The notes below the pieces were generated by a model, which was given only the letters and a program-made list of their open reading frames with translations, did no database searches and was not told the DNA's origin. Shown one piece after another: positions 23,040 to 36,127 of a DNA stretch of 64,000 nt. The DNA is from Adineta vaga (taxonomy: Eukaryota > Rotifera): NCBI GenBank assembly GCA_021613535.1, contig CP075494.1:12772001-12836000 (forward strand), in the 5' to 3' direction. Each line of letters starts with the position of its first letter. The stretch's first letter is position 1. The translations under genes and the position numbers were made by a program.

Positions 23040-26000
23040 ATGCAAGTCAAATTTTTAAAACAAATATCGGATGCAGCCGCTGGTGAAGCTCAAATCTCAG
23101 CTATTTGTTTTTCACCAAATGGCCAAAAATTAGCTCTATGTATCGATCGTGTTATTCAATTATATGACGATACAGGTGAATTACGTGATCGTTTCGCAAC
23201 AAAACCAATCGATTCAAAATATGGTCGACAGTCTTATGTTGTTACCGCAATGGATTTCTCGCCGGACAATACGCAATTAGCTATTGCACAATCAGATAAT
23301 ATTGTTTTCGTATATAAATTAGGTACGGATTGGAATGAGAAAAAATCTATCGTTGCTAAATTTGTACAATCAGCTCATGTAACATCTCTAATCTGGTTAC
23401 CTGATGGACAAATTATATTTGGTTTAGCTGATGGAAAACTACGTTCAGGAAACGTCAAAAAGAATAAATCACATACATTATTTACTGCTGAACAATATAC
23501 TGTTTCATTAACAACAAATGTTTCACGTAAAGCTATTTTATCTGGACATGCTGATGGAAGTATTTGTCGATATATTATTGAAGATGAAGGAACAGGTGAT
23601 AAATCGGGTTTAGTTGTACGACATTCATGTCCACCGTGTGCACTAGTTTGGACGGCACATGGTATCTTAGTTGGTGGATGTGATCGAAGAATAGTGGTTT
23701 ATAGTAAAGATGGTAAAAGTTTACAACAATTCGATTACAGTCGAGAACCATTCGAACGAGAATTTAGTGTTGGTATTTGTAATCCAACAGGTAAATTTAT
23801 TGTTGATATTTTAATATCGAAACGAAGAATTATGTATTTTATTGAAATTTTAGGTCAAGAATGTGTTTTCGGTTCTTATGATCATATACGTCTCTTTTCT
23901 TATCAAACAAGAAAAGGTATGTTCGAAGAAGCGCCCATGAAAGAAATTAAAAATATGTATACTGTTACGGCAATGTCATGGCGTTCAGGTATAAATCAAT
24001 TTCTTATGTTTAAATCTAATTCTTTTAATGTAATGTATCATTTAAGATGGAGCTCGATTTGCTGTAGCAAATCTAACTGGTGGTACATTTCTATTTAATT
24101 GTTCTTTGAAAAAATCGAGTATGAAAGGAAAATATGCAATTAATTTCGTTTCATTATCTCAAGTTTTAATTGAAAATAAAACAACTGGAAAACGAACTGA
24201 TTTAGTTTCACGTAATGGTTTTGAAATCAGTGATGTTAAAATCATGGGCCGTGATCGCTATGCTGTGGGTTATACAACACATACGTTAATATTAGTAGAT
24301 TTAGAAAATGAACGACGTCGTTGTGAAGTTCAATGGCAATCATCTGGTGATGAAAAATTTTCATTTGAAAATGAAAATGTTTGTGTGATTTTTGCAAATG
24401 GAGAATTAACATTAATTGAATATGCACCTAGTGGAAAACATGGTGATAATATTTTATGTACTGTTCGAACAGAATTTCTTAGTCCAAATTTAATAAGTGT
24501 ACGAGTGGAAGAACGAAATTTACAAGGTAATAAAAAAATGGGCTATTTACTTGATAGTCGAACAATTGCAGTTGTTGATTTAATGTCGACAAGTGGAGCA
24601 GCTGTTATTGATCAAGTTAATCATGATGCTAATATTAATTGGTTAGCATTAAATGAAACAAGTCGATATTTATTATTTCGAGATAAAAATCTTAAATTAT
24701 ATCTGTATGTAATCAACATAATGTGTAAAAAAAGTATTCATGAATATTGTCTTCGTTTTTCTAGCTATAATCTTCAATCAAGAGTAAAAACATGTATACT
24801 TTCATTTTGTATTTATGCACAATGGTATGTACTTTAAATCATCTAACTGATTCATTTGTTGTTCTTTTCAGGATACCTGATAGTGATGTTGTTGTTGGTC
24901 AATCTCAAGATAATCTCTCGGTTTGGTACAATATTGATCATCCTGAATCATGTGATATGAAACCGATTAAAGGTGATGTTACAGAAATCAGTAAAGATCC
25001 TTTAACTAATCGTACCTGTGTGAAATTAAATGACAATGGTGTTCAATCGTCAATTGAACTTGATTCAAATAAAATCGAATTTAATACAGCTATAAATGAT
25101 GAAGATTTTCGTCGTGCTGTTGCTTATTTAGATGCATCAGGTTCAACAGATGAAACATCGAACGCTTTATGGGAAACATTAGCACGTTTAGCATACGAAA
25201 AACAAGAATATATTGTTGCAGAACAAGCTTATACAGCTACAAGACAAATGGCAAAAGCACGTTTTCTTCATTCAATCAATCAATTAGCACGTGACAAGAA
25301 AGGTTCCTATGATCATTATGAAGTTCGAGCAAAATTAGCAATCTTTGAACGACAATTGAAAACAGCTGAATCTATTTATCTAGAAAATGGAGACGTTGAT
25401 AAAGCAATTGATATGTATCGAACGATGCATCATTGGGATGAAGCTATTGCTGTTGCTGATCGTAAGCGACATCCACAAGCCGATGAACTTCGCTCAACAT
25501 ATTATAGATGGTTAATGGATACAAAACAAATTGCACGTGCAGCTGATTGGAAATTAAAACAACATGAAGATGAAGAAGCTATTGCATTATATATGCAAGC
25601 AAATCTACCATCTCGATCAGCACATATTCTTATGCAAAATGCACAATTAATGCGTGATAATGAAGTTGTTACACGTGTAGCAATTAGTTTAGTTAAAGGA
25701 AATATGTATGAATTAGCAGGAGATCTTTATGAACATGTTCAAGAATTTTCCAAAGCATTAAGTTGTTATGAAGCTGGTAAATGTTTTCGTAAAGCTGTTA
25801 AATTAGCCCGACGAACAACACCAAAAGATGTAGTTGCTTTAGAAAGCAAATGGTAAATGAAGAAAAGATATTTTTTTTGAATCTAAAATCTCGATTGTTA
25901 TTTGTTTTTTCCCTAGGGGTGATTATTTAGCTGAACAAATGCAATATACTGAAGCTGTTAATCATTTTATTGAAGCAGGAGAAAATATGAAAGCTGTACA

Positions 26001-29000
26001 AGCAGCTATACAAGGTCGTCAATGGCCACGTGCATTGGAAATACTTGAACAACAAAGAGATGAAAATGATCCAGAAATTGCCAAACATTATAAACAACTT
26101 GGTACGTATTCTACCAAATCTATTCCACTTACATTATAATCTTTTATTTAGCTCAGCATTTTGCTCATATTCAAGAATTCGAAAAAGCAGAATTATGTTA
26201 TTTGAAAGCCCAATGTCCAGGTGAAGCTGTCGAAATGTACAATCGTGCCGCTAAATGGGAACCAGCATTCCGTTAGTCTACTTAAATTTAAATAATTTTC
26301 CATCAAATTTTTTGTTTCTTTTTTCATAAATAGGTCTTGCTAAACAATACATGAATAAAGATGAAGTTACAAGATTATATTCGAATCAAGCGAAAGAACT
26401 AGAAGCTAAAGGACGTTATAAAGAAGCAGAAAAATTATACATTACTATTAATGATAATGCTGCAGCAATTCTTATGTATAAACGAACGAAAAATTACGAT
26501 GCATTAATTCGTCTTGTTCGTCAATATTATCCGGATAAAATGAAAGATACAGAGATTACCATTGCAAAAGAACTTGAACAAGAAAAACGATACAAAGAAG
26601 CAGAAATGCACTATGTTCAAGCTGGTGACTGGAAATCAGCTGCTAACATGTATCGTTTAACCGATAGTTGGGAAGATGCATATCGTAATTAAAATGATAT
26701 TTTAAGATTCATCAAAAATCTATTTGAATTATTTTATAGGTATTGCTCGACAACATGGAGGTCCAGTTCCAGCTCAACAAGTTGCATTCTTCTGGGCGAA
26801 GAAACTAGGTGGTGATGCAGGTGTTAAACTTCTAAATAAACTTGGCCATGCAGAACAAGCCCTTGATTTAGCTTGTGAACAACATGCATATGAGTTTGCA
26901 TTTGATATTGCTCGACTTCTTTTGAAAGATAAACTTCCCGAAGTACATTATAAATATGCGCTTCATTTGGAAGATGAACGTCGTTATGCGGAAGCTGAAG
27001 CAGAATTTCTTAAAGCGAAAAAACCACGAGATGCCGTTCTCATGTATGTACAAATTAAAGATTGGGATCGAGGTAAAAACGATTCAAATATATTGATGAA
27101 ATGAGTTATCTATTTTTTGATTTAGCACAAAGAATTGCTCAAGCAAATGATAAAGCTTTATTGAATGATGTTCTTATCGGTCAAGCTAAACAAGCATTTG
27201 ATAATAATGATTTTCCTAAAGCTGAAAGTTATCTTTTACAAGCACAACGACCTGACTTAGCTATTAAATTGTATCGAGATAACGGTATAATCATACATAT
27301 TCCGTTTCAGTCATTCTATTCTTCGTATTTTAGGTTCCATTCAAGATGCATTACGTGTTTGTCAAGAATACATGCCAAATAAACTTGATGAATTACGTGA
27401 TGAAATAGCTCGCAGTGGAGGTATGCATGAAACTCGAATGCAAACAAGTGGAGGTAATCGTCCAACAACAGCTTATAATAATGACAATAGTATTCTCGAA
27501 CAAGCTGCACGTTGTGAGTCACAAGGTGAATATCAACGTGCTGTCGATTTATATTTACGTCTATTACCACAACAAGATATTCCCAAGGAAACATTATTAA
27601 AATCTTATTTAAAAGCAAGTGATTTAGCACGAAAATTTCTACCTGAAAGTAAAGCTCAACATGTTATACGAACAATTGGTCCACGTCTTGTTCAACTTGG
27701 ATATGCTAATCAAGCGGCTGAACAATATCTAGTCGTTGAATTATACAAAGAAGCTGTTGAAGCATTTGTTGCAGGCAAACAATGGGAAAAAGCGAAGAAA
27801 TTAGCGCTAGAAGTTGATCCACAATTAGCGAAATATGTTGATAGTGTTTATAAGAAACATTTACAAGAAAGTGGTAATGCAAAAGAAATGACACATGTTG
27901 ATGTTGCAGCTGCATTGGATATATTTGTTGAGCGAAATCAATGGGAAGAATGTTTTGCCGAAGCACAAAAACATGGTCCACTTGTTTTACATAGTTATTT
28001 AGCAAAATATGCTGCAAAAATGATCCAAGCAAATCGAGCAGAATTAGTGGCTAATGTTTATAAGAAATATGGAGCTATTGCTATACCACAAAATTTGAAA
28101 ATTTATAAAGCATTATTCTATCGTATGTCAAGAATTGATTCGTTGAGACATGACAATTATTCAAAATGGGCAGATATTCGAGATGTTTTACATGATGTTT
28201 TCGAAAATATGAATTCATCAGCATCAGGAGGAGCAGGTGGTATACAAAAAGAAATAGAAGAACAAAAACCGACATTTGAAATACTTCTTTGGTAAATAAA
28301 ATTCATTTTTAAGAATATGTAATAGAATCATTTCTTTCTTTTTTAGGATTGCTCATATGAATGCAATGCGTGCTGCTTGTTCCGAACATGAACAACTCGA
28401 TACTGTCACAGCTAAACTTTCAATTTCACTTCTTCGTCATTCGGATATATTACCAGTAGATCGTGCATTCTATGAAGCTGGTATTATGTGTCGAAAAGTG
28501 AATTGGAATGAAATGTCAATGATGTTTCTCAATCGTTATTTGGATGTTGTTGATGCTATTGAAGAACATAATCCCGATATGTTAGCAACATCAGATTTTG
28601 TTGAAACAGATATACCATATGAAATTGAATTGCCTGATCAACCGACATTACCACCGGAACAACATGAAAAAGTGAAAGAACATGTGTTAACACTTTCAAT
28701 GAAGCAAGCTGTAAGTTTGCGATAAAATTATTTCTTTTTTTTGATTGAGTATATTTTTTTCATATCTAGGTTAAACCAGCACTTCGTCGTGATTCACGTA
28801 ATTGTATTGAATTTTCCTTGGTCAATCCTGAGACAAATGAACGTGCATCACCTTGTGTTATTACTGGTTATCCAGTTCTCGATGATCATGTTCTTTTCGA
28901 TCGATTCAATCTTATGGCAAACAAAGAAGATTGGAATAAATTTATACTTTCAGCAAAATCTATTCGTCGAGAAAGTTTACAAGATTGCCTGAAATTCTTA

Positions 29001-29039
29001 ACGAAATGGACGGGAACACAACCAAATGTCAGTTTGTAG
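23040..29039 (+). CDS. IFT172: Intraflagellar transport protein 172
   Basis: Thirteen exons: 23040..23790, 23854..23988, 24047..24704, 24765..24824, 24872..25852, 25917..26101, 26152..26271, 26334..26684, 26740..27072, 27126..27284, 27334..28291, 28347..28710, 28770..29039; 1774 aa (human 1749). The N-terminal third forms two WD40 propellers (for example SPDNTQLAIAQSDNIVFVYK, LSGHADGSICRY) and the rest is a long TPR-like solenoid (QAKARFLH, YYRWLMDT, AFYEAGI, VITGYPVL). IFT172 is the peripheral IFT-B subunit that works at the ciliary tip during turnaround and in anterograde transport. An acceptor at 23025-23026 lies 13 nt before the ATG, compatible with trans-splicing. Introns are 47-65 bp. 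Rotifer corona cilia make this an expected gene. Confidence 0.97.
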
Positions 29040-29516
29040 TTATTCTGTTTTCTAAGCGTTTTTTTCTCTTTGGAAAAGAAAAAAATGGAGTGAAATACAT
29101 TTTCAAAAATAAACTCATTGTCTCGTATTTTAATCTTATAATAAAACATTAAATGTGTTATGCATATTCAACTGACATTTTGTCTCACTATATATATATA
29201 TATATATATACGGCTACTAATAGAACAAGCATATGTAAAAGTTTCTAAGACAACATCGTTGTTTGATTAGTTCTTTCTTTCAAAGTGTGTGCATGTGTGA
29301 TGCACTTATCGATAGATCTCTCATATTCTAATTACAACTCGTCTACAATACTGTTTCTTCTCTCTCTCTCTTCATATTTCATCTTTTCAATTCTGAAACA
29401 AACAAAAAAAAAGAAAAAGGCAGAAAGACATACTAGTTAAGAACTTATGATTGTTCTCGTTCTATTCACGATGTTGATGTAACTACAAAACAATCGACGA
29501 ACAAATATCGACAGTG
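29040..29516. other. Intergenic with a (TA)n run
   Basis: Short spacer between same-strand genes. A (TA)n tract spans about 29189-29211. No gene seen. Confidence 0.5.
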
Positions 29517-31294
29517 ATGATCTTTCGTACGATGTTTGGCAAATGGAACATACCGTGGATGACAATGATTACGTACAATCAACGTTTATCACTTGTGATT
29601 ATTATTTTAACATCATTGTCTGTTCTACTTGTGGTAACATCAGCCGCTGCTTTTATCTATGTTACTCGAAAAGGTGATTTCGAAAGGAATCATTTTCTAA
29701 ACAAACGAATAAAAACTATATATTTTTTTAGAGAAAATTCTTCGAAAGTCACATTTAACAACAGTTATTACAATCATATTTTTCGAATTAGCATTTTTAA
29801 TTGCTGTTGTTAGTTGCTGTAGTATTCAATCAACAAGTAAAATACTGAAAAATTCCATTTTTCTTTTATCATCATCAACTCTTTTCTTGTAGACATTCAA
29901 GGTCAAATTTTAGCTGCTCTTCTCATTGTTCTTTCTTTTCTTGCTCTGATGATACTCATCTATTTCTTACGTAAATACTTTTTTTTAATGAACTTCTTCT
30001 TTAATTTAATTAAGTTTCATTCTATTAGTTGAAGATATACTGAAAGAACGCGTTGGACCAAATCTACAGGATAATATTCCCGTTAGAACATTTACTGTAC
30101 AAGAAGCTAATACAATTAATCGACCGAAGTCACCAATACCACCACCACCACCACCTGCAGATGAAATAGCTATACCAATTCCAGTCTCACCTGTACTTCC
30201 ATCATTACCACGATTACCAACACCACCAGTACCACATGAATCTCCTGCTCTTCCATCATCATCATCGCCTCCGCCACAACTATCGGAGAAACCTGCTTCA
30301 CCACCTGTAACTCCTTCACCTTCTGAGCATTCAACAAGTTCAGTACATGAACAAGACATTCCGCAACTTCCGGAATCACCTCCACCTTATGTAAATAATT
30401 ATGAAAGAATTCGTCGAGGTAAACGAATAACGCAAAGTTAAATTTCATAACTATCTCATTTTTTCTTTGTTATATAGATCTTTTGGCAGCTATTGAAGAA
30501 CGAACAATCCCTGCATTGGAAGAAGCTATTCAACTAGTGAAAGATCATGATTATATTCAACCATTAAAATATGAATGTGAACGAGCATTGGAATTATTGA
30601 ATCGTTTAATGAAAATCGAACATATGAAGTAAATAAATCAGTTCAATTAGTATTATGACACACGGCTGCTTACCTACTTCTTTAGATTTTCACCTGTTCC
30701 TTGGAGAAGGTAGTTGAGCTTGATCTCTCTTTATTTTTTCACATGCATGTACAAGTAGGAATCACTTGATATTTGATTTTAATTCTAATTTTACATTTAG
30801 AATCAGAGTCCTTCGATTAAATCAATCAACAATTGCAGAATTACATAGTTATACCAAACCACCAGATGAAGTATTAACAGTGATGCGTGCGACATTTTTA
30901 CTTCTTGGACACTACGATAGAGAAATACAAGTAATTTTATTCTACAGTATTCTATACGAGTTAATACTTTGGTAATATTTAGGATTGGCCACAAATTCAA
31001 AGTTTATTGGGTCGATTTGGACGAGAAAGTATACGTCGTCGTTGTTATGAATTGAATCCACTCAGTATTCCTGTTGATAAAGCACATGAAGCGAAAGATA
31101 TCTTAAGAAATTATGATCTGATTCGAGTTACAGAAATTTCTGTAGGTCTTGCAGCATTTTTCAATTGGGTAACGAAATCAATATTTATTCATTTTCAAAA
31201 ACTTTGAAAGATATTTTGTTTTCTTTTGTAGTCTATAACGATGGTAGAAGAACGAGAGAAATTATTAGAATCGCAACGAAGAATTAATCGATGA
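29517..31294 (+). CDS. Three-pass membrane protein with a dynein-stalk-like domain
   Basis: Nine exons: 29517..29673, 29732..29836, 29893..29970, 30029..30418, 30478..30628, 30686..30709, 30801..30930, 30983..31168, 31232..31294; 427 aa. Three hydrophobic helices come first (LSLVIIILTSLSVLLVV; VITIIFFELAFLIAVV; ILAALLIVLSFLALMILIYF), then a Pro-rich linker with PPPPPP and PSLPRLPTPP runs, then about 200 residues resembling the helical bundle next to the microtubule-binding stalk of dynein heavy chains. The signature is PALEEA..., ALELLNRL, IAELHSYTKPPDEV, VMRATFLLLG and a final charged coiled coil. No AAA motif is present. The 24-nt exon 30686..30709 (FSPVPWR) keeps frame whether included or skipped. 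I know no named family with this layout; a membrane-anchored microtubule-binding role is inference. Confidence 0.8.
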
Positions 31295-31559
31295 AGAATT
31301 TTCTTTGTGAACAAATCAAAATAAGAAAAAGAACATGAGTTTTATTTTACATAAATTATACGAACGCAGAATTGTTTTATAATTAATAAAAAAAAAACGT
31401 TTGATTTTGTGTATCCTCTATTATTAACACGATATATAAATTTTAAAGAAAAATTTTATTGAATTCAAACAATGATGAGTAGAAAGGCGTTGACAGAAAA
31501 GACAACAACAACAACAAAATGATGAGTATCACAAAAGCACACACACACATAATCTACAA

Positions 31560-34500
31560 TTAACTATCTTCTACAATGCTCGTTTCTGTATATTCTGGTA
31601 ATAATCTAGTCGTACTAAACACTTCAGCACTGGCATTCACTGCTACAGCATATGCATCTTCATCATCATCTTGTCGATCAAATAGTAATTGTATATTCTC
31701 TGATTGTCGATGAGGTGTAGTGATATATTGTCCACCAATACTACTCGTCGATGATAAAGATGTTGTTGATAAACGTTTGAATTTATTATCGATTGGATAA
31801 CGTTGTACAATAGTTGTATCATCTTCATCAACAGATGATGATTGCTTTCGTTGTTGTTCAACTTCAAGTTGATGCAATATATGACGAATATCATGTGCAA
31901 GCTGAGTAAATGTTGGCCGTAGAGCAGGATCGGCATGCCAACAAATTGCCATCGCTGATTTGTATAACAAAGGTGGGCAATAAGTTGGTTGTTGAAGACG
32001 ATAACCATGTTTAATATAAGTGAATATATCTGCATTATCAATACCTGGATAAGGTGTTTTACCGCGACTCATTAATTCCCAAAGAAGAATACCAAATGAC
32101 CACTAAAAACATAAAGAAACAAACACTGAAATCTTTAAAAACGAAATCAAATTCAATAAAACGTACGACATCCGATTGAATAGTATATTTCGATGATTCA
32201 ATGGATTCTGGACTTAACCATCGAATAGGTAAACGTCGTGGTGTTACTTGAATTGCTTTACCATCATTTTCTTTTGTTGTCGTTGGTACAACATAGTAAT
32301 CTCGATCGACGACATCTCGGCTAAGACCAAAATCTGATATTCGACAAACTAATTCTTCATCTAACATACAATTTCTTGTTGCTAAATCTCGATGAACAAA
32401 TTTCAATGATGATAAATATTCCATTCCATCCGCTGTTTGTATAGCCCATGTAATTAATTGTCTTACAGTCGGTCGATTTTTTTCATTCGATATATAACTT
32501 CGAAGATCACCATTTTTCATAAATGGTAAAAGTACCATTGCTTTTCGAGTTGGATCCCATGAAACGCCAATTAACGAAAGAATATTTGGATGAGAAAAAT
32601 CTTTCATACGATTAGCTTCATATAAAAATTCATGCATGGATGAAACATTTTGATCACGTAAGACTTTAATTGCAACTTCAAGTATTTTATTTCCCTGACG
32701 TTTCAATTCACCACGATAGACATCACCAAAACAACCTTGACCAACTTTCTCTTGAATTGTAAGATCTTTTCGATCAATTTGTCGAGTTTTACCAAGTTCA
32801 CACCAAATCGATTGATAATATTGTGGTGGTTTGGTTTCTTTACGAAAAGTTTGCGAACCATGATATAATCGACGACGAGTTATGATAACTAAGGTAAATA
32901 CAAGTGTTAGAATAGTTACAGAAGATAGAATGATGAATATTAAAATTGTTATTGAACCAAATTGTGAAGACATATGTGTAGTACTTAATAATGATGATGT
33001 TTGACTTTGATTTTGAAACAAAAGTCTTCCAATAGAGAATGTTAAGTTCGTTCCTACTAGAATCTAAAAGAATATAAAATATTTTTAAACTCTGTATTAC
33101 TACATCATTTAAAACATACTTCAACAGTGGGCTCTGAATTTTCAAAATTCTTCATCATAGATTTTGATAATGAGCATAATAATTGAGTTTCAGTCAAATT
33201 AAATGGTATACATGCATTATTGATATCATTAATTCGTATATCAACATCATCAATTGAATGTGTAGTCGAAAGATTTGTACCCTATTCGATAAAGAGATAT
33301 CCTATTAGAAAATAAAGATAATTAAGTGTTGATTACTTCGATTTGAATAATATTGGATGAATTGATTTGTTGAATTGAATCTTCAAATGAATGATAAGTC
33401 GGATCATTCACAATCGTTAAAATATTATTATCAGGTTTTATCTTCATATTATCCATTATGAATAATACACGAAGATCAAATATGGGAGTAACATCAAGAT
33501 TTTTATCAATTGTTGGTGATAAACAAATCATTTGAGATGTTGATATCACTTCACATATCTATAAAACAATTGATTTCTTATTCCTATCTACTCATGTATC
33601 TTTCACTCACTGTAGTTAATTCGAAGACTGAAACATTATAAATAAATTTCATTAGAGGTTTGTGTACAACATCAAGATTTTGACCAAATATAGTCAATTT
33701 CATTCCTCCACTAAAAGAGAACTTCGATTATTTTTAAATAATAAATTACCAATAAATACCTTAGAATTGCTCTTTTTGGTTCCCAATTAAATACAATTGG
33801 ATTAGCTCGACATTGAAAAAATGTTTTTTCTAATTGCCATAGTTGATTATTTACTCGAATATTTAATTCAAGTCGTTCTCTGTCATTTGTACATGCTTGA
33901 TTAATACATTCAATTTCATCCATTGTATAATCATATTTCGATATAGGACATTCTCGTTTACCAAGATAAACTTTTACAGTTGAATAAATATTGAAATCTA
34001 AATTTGCTATATGAATCTTTGTTCCACCACTAGCAGGACCATAATCAGGTACTAGAATTGCTTTTGGTATCTAAACCAAGCCTTTACTTTTTAACTCTTC
34101 CAAACGAAACGTTCACTTACATAAACATTGAATTCTTCTGAAAAGTTAATTGAACCTGATATGTCAGTATCACCGATTGCTAATGATTTTTCAGGCTTAA
34201 TATTAATTGATATCACGCCTTTAGCAGATTGTTTTGGAAGAAGTAGATCACACGTTAAACTAAAAGATAAAAAATTGATTTACAGAATGAAATCATCTAT
34301 CACACACAAACAGACCTATCATTATCTATGCTTTCAATTGTACAAAAGAAATCATGTTGATTTGGTAATGGAAATGTTACTTGAACTGATACTGAATCTG
34401 CTTGTATTCCTTCAAATGAACCTTTGATTGTCATTGTAACTTTTTCCATATTTACAGTCGCATTTATTGGTTGAATCTAATAACAAATTTCTTTAGTAGA

Positions 34501-36127
34501 AAGAAAACGAAATTGAATAACAAACTTGAGTAATTATTGGTGGACATCCACGAGCACCGATGTCTAAATTTGTAGATAGAACACATTTTCCATCAGACCA
34601 AATGCATGGTTTAGTATCATAGCGTCGACTACCAACACAAGATTGACATGAATCATACAGCGCACAGGAATTATAATTATAGCGATGAAGCTAAAGAGTA
34701 ATAATTCAATAGAATACTTTCGGAAAGAAAACAAGAACACATACTTCAGTACCAACAGCAAATACTAGTGCTTCTTGTTTCTCGTCAACCACATATTGAC
34801 TATTGAATGGTTCACGATGATATACAGTTTCATGTAAAAGATTTAGTATCGTTTGATTAGAACGAATAAACTATAATTTAAAACAAAATCTAAGTTGAAA
34901 ATATTCAATCTCTGTAATTATGTAAATACCTTTAGAACATGTCGTTGACTTGTACCAAAAATAACAATATTTTCTTGAGCAAAAATGAATCTAATCTTCA
35001 CATCTATTTCCACACTTTGATAAAGTTTTTCTCCAATTGCACCTACAGTTCCATTCATATACGTATTCATTCGATACGGTTGCCATGTACATTCGTTAAC
35101 TTCATTTAAATTCTGTTCAACTGTCTATAAAATGAATAGACAAGAAGAAAAAAATGCAAATTTTTTCAAAAATATTTCAATCAATTACTTTTTCACACAT
35201 CGGTCGTCCTTCATCACTATCAACAATATGTGAAAGACGATATCCGATTCCATTTCGACAGGCAATTCTTGATGCTTTAAATGCTCGTATAATTTCATTC
35301 ATTGTATAAATACAGACAGTATTCTCATAATTGACATATAAATAATCAAATTTTTCAAAGGCATGAAAGGCTCCTGTAATCATTGAAGAATTCGTCTGAC
35401 AACTTATCAATGGAATTTCTTCATAACTCATTCGCATAGCAATTGATGCTTGACATAATCGTCCTATACGTGATGATTTTAATAAATAATATGTATGTTG
35501 TTGATAATCAAATCCATAGATATATTCCATATCGGAAAGTTTTTCCGGTAAAAATGTTAATGAGGTGATTAATGTATCATCACTTGATTGAAATTGATAT
35601 TTGATATTAAAATGAAATGAATCTTGTTTAAATTCAATTTGTGAATTAATAAGATTTCCATTTCGATCTCGACGATTTCCGTTTAAGGCCGAACGAAGAA
35701 TAGTATTGGATGATAAAAATGTATAACAACCAGATAAACAACCGAGATAATTTGTTTCAATTGTTGAATCAAGAAGATAGACACGACTGATATCATTTGC
35801 ATCATAGAATATACAGCGACCAATTGATGAACGAGAACATATGATTAATAGATGTTTCGAATGATCATAGAGAAAAACACTAACACCATGTTCGATATTA
35901 TCTAGTGAAGAATGAAGTTGAACACGTCGATGAAGTAATAATAATGTTTGATTTGAAGTTGACCAATGTAGTTGATGTAAATGCGAAGAAGATATGGTAT
36001 ATAATGTTGAAGTATTTGTAACATAGAGTAAATTATCAATAGATGAATCGAATGTATAAGCTTGTATTATGATTATTATTTGAGTTATTAAGATGAATAA
36101 AGCGACGAGAAGTTTATTTGAATTCAT
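31560..36127 (-). CDS. MET/RON-like receptor tyrosine kinase
   Basis: Twelve exons (complement): 31560..32102, 32167..33063, 33120..33281, 33337..33558, 33611..33710, 33760..34070, 34121..34259, 34316..34476, 34526..34690, 34745..34870, 34930..35124, 35189..36127; 1319 aa (human MET 1390). Order: signal peptide (LLVALFILITQIIIII), Sema propeller, Cys-rich PSI domain (NSCALYDSCQSCVG), IPT/TIG repeats (best seen in VPDYGPASGGTKIHI), transmembrane helix about 877-902, kinase. Catalytic residues are present: glycine loop GQGCFG 948-953, Lys973, HRDLATRN with Asp1066, DFG Asp1084, twin tyrosines 1096-1097. The activation loop between these tyrosines and LPIRW is 20 residues, against 9 in MET. The tail has tyrosines but no clear copy of the MET docking motif. 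A splice acceptor lies 2 nt before the ATG. Confidence 0.93.
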
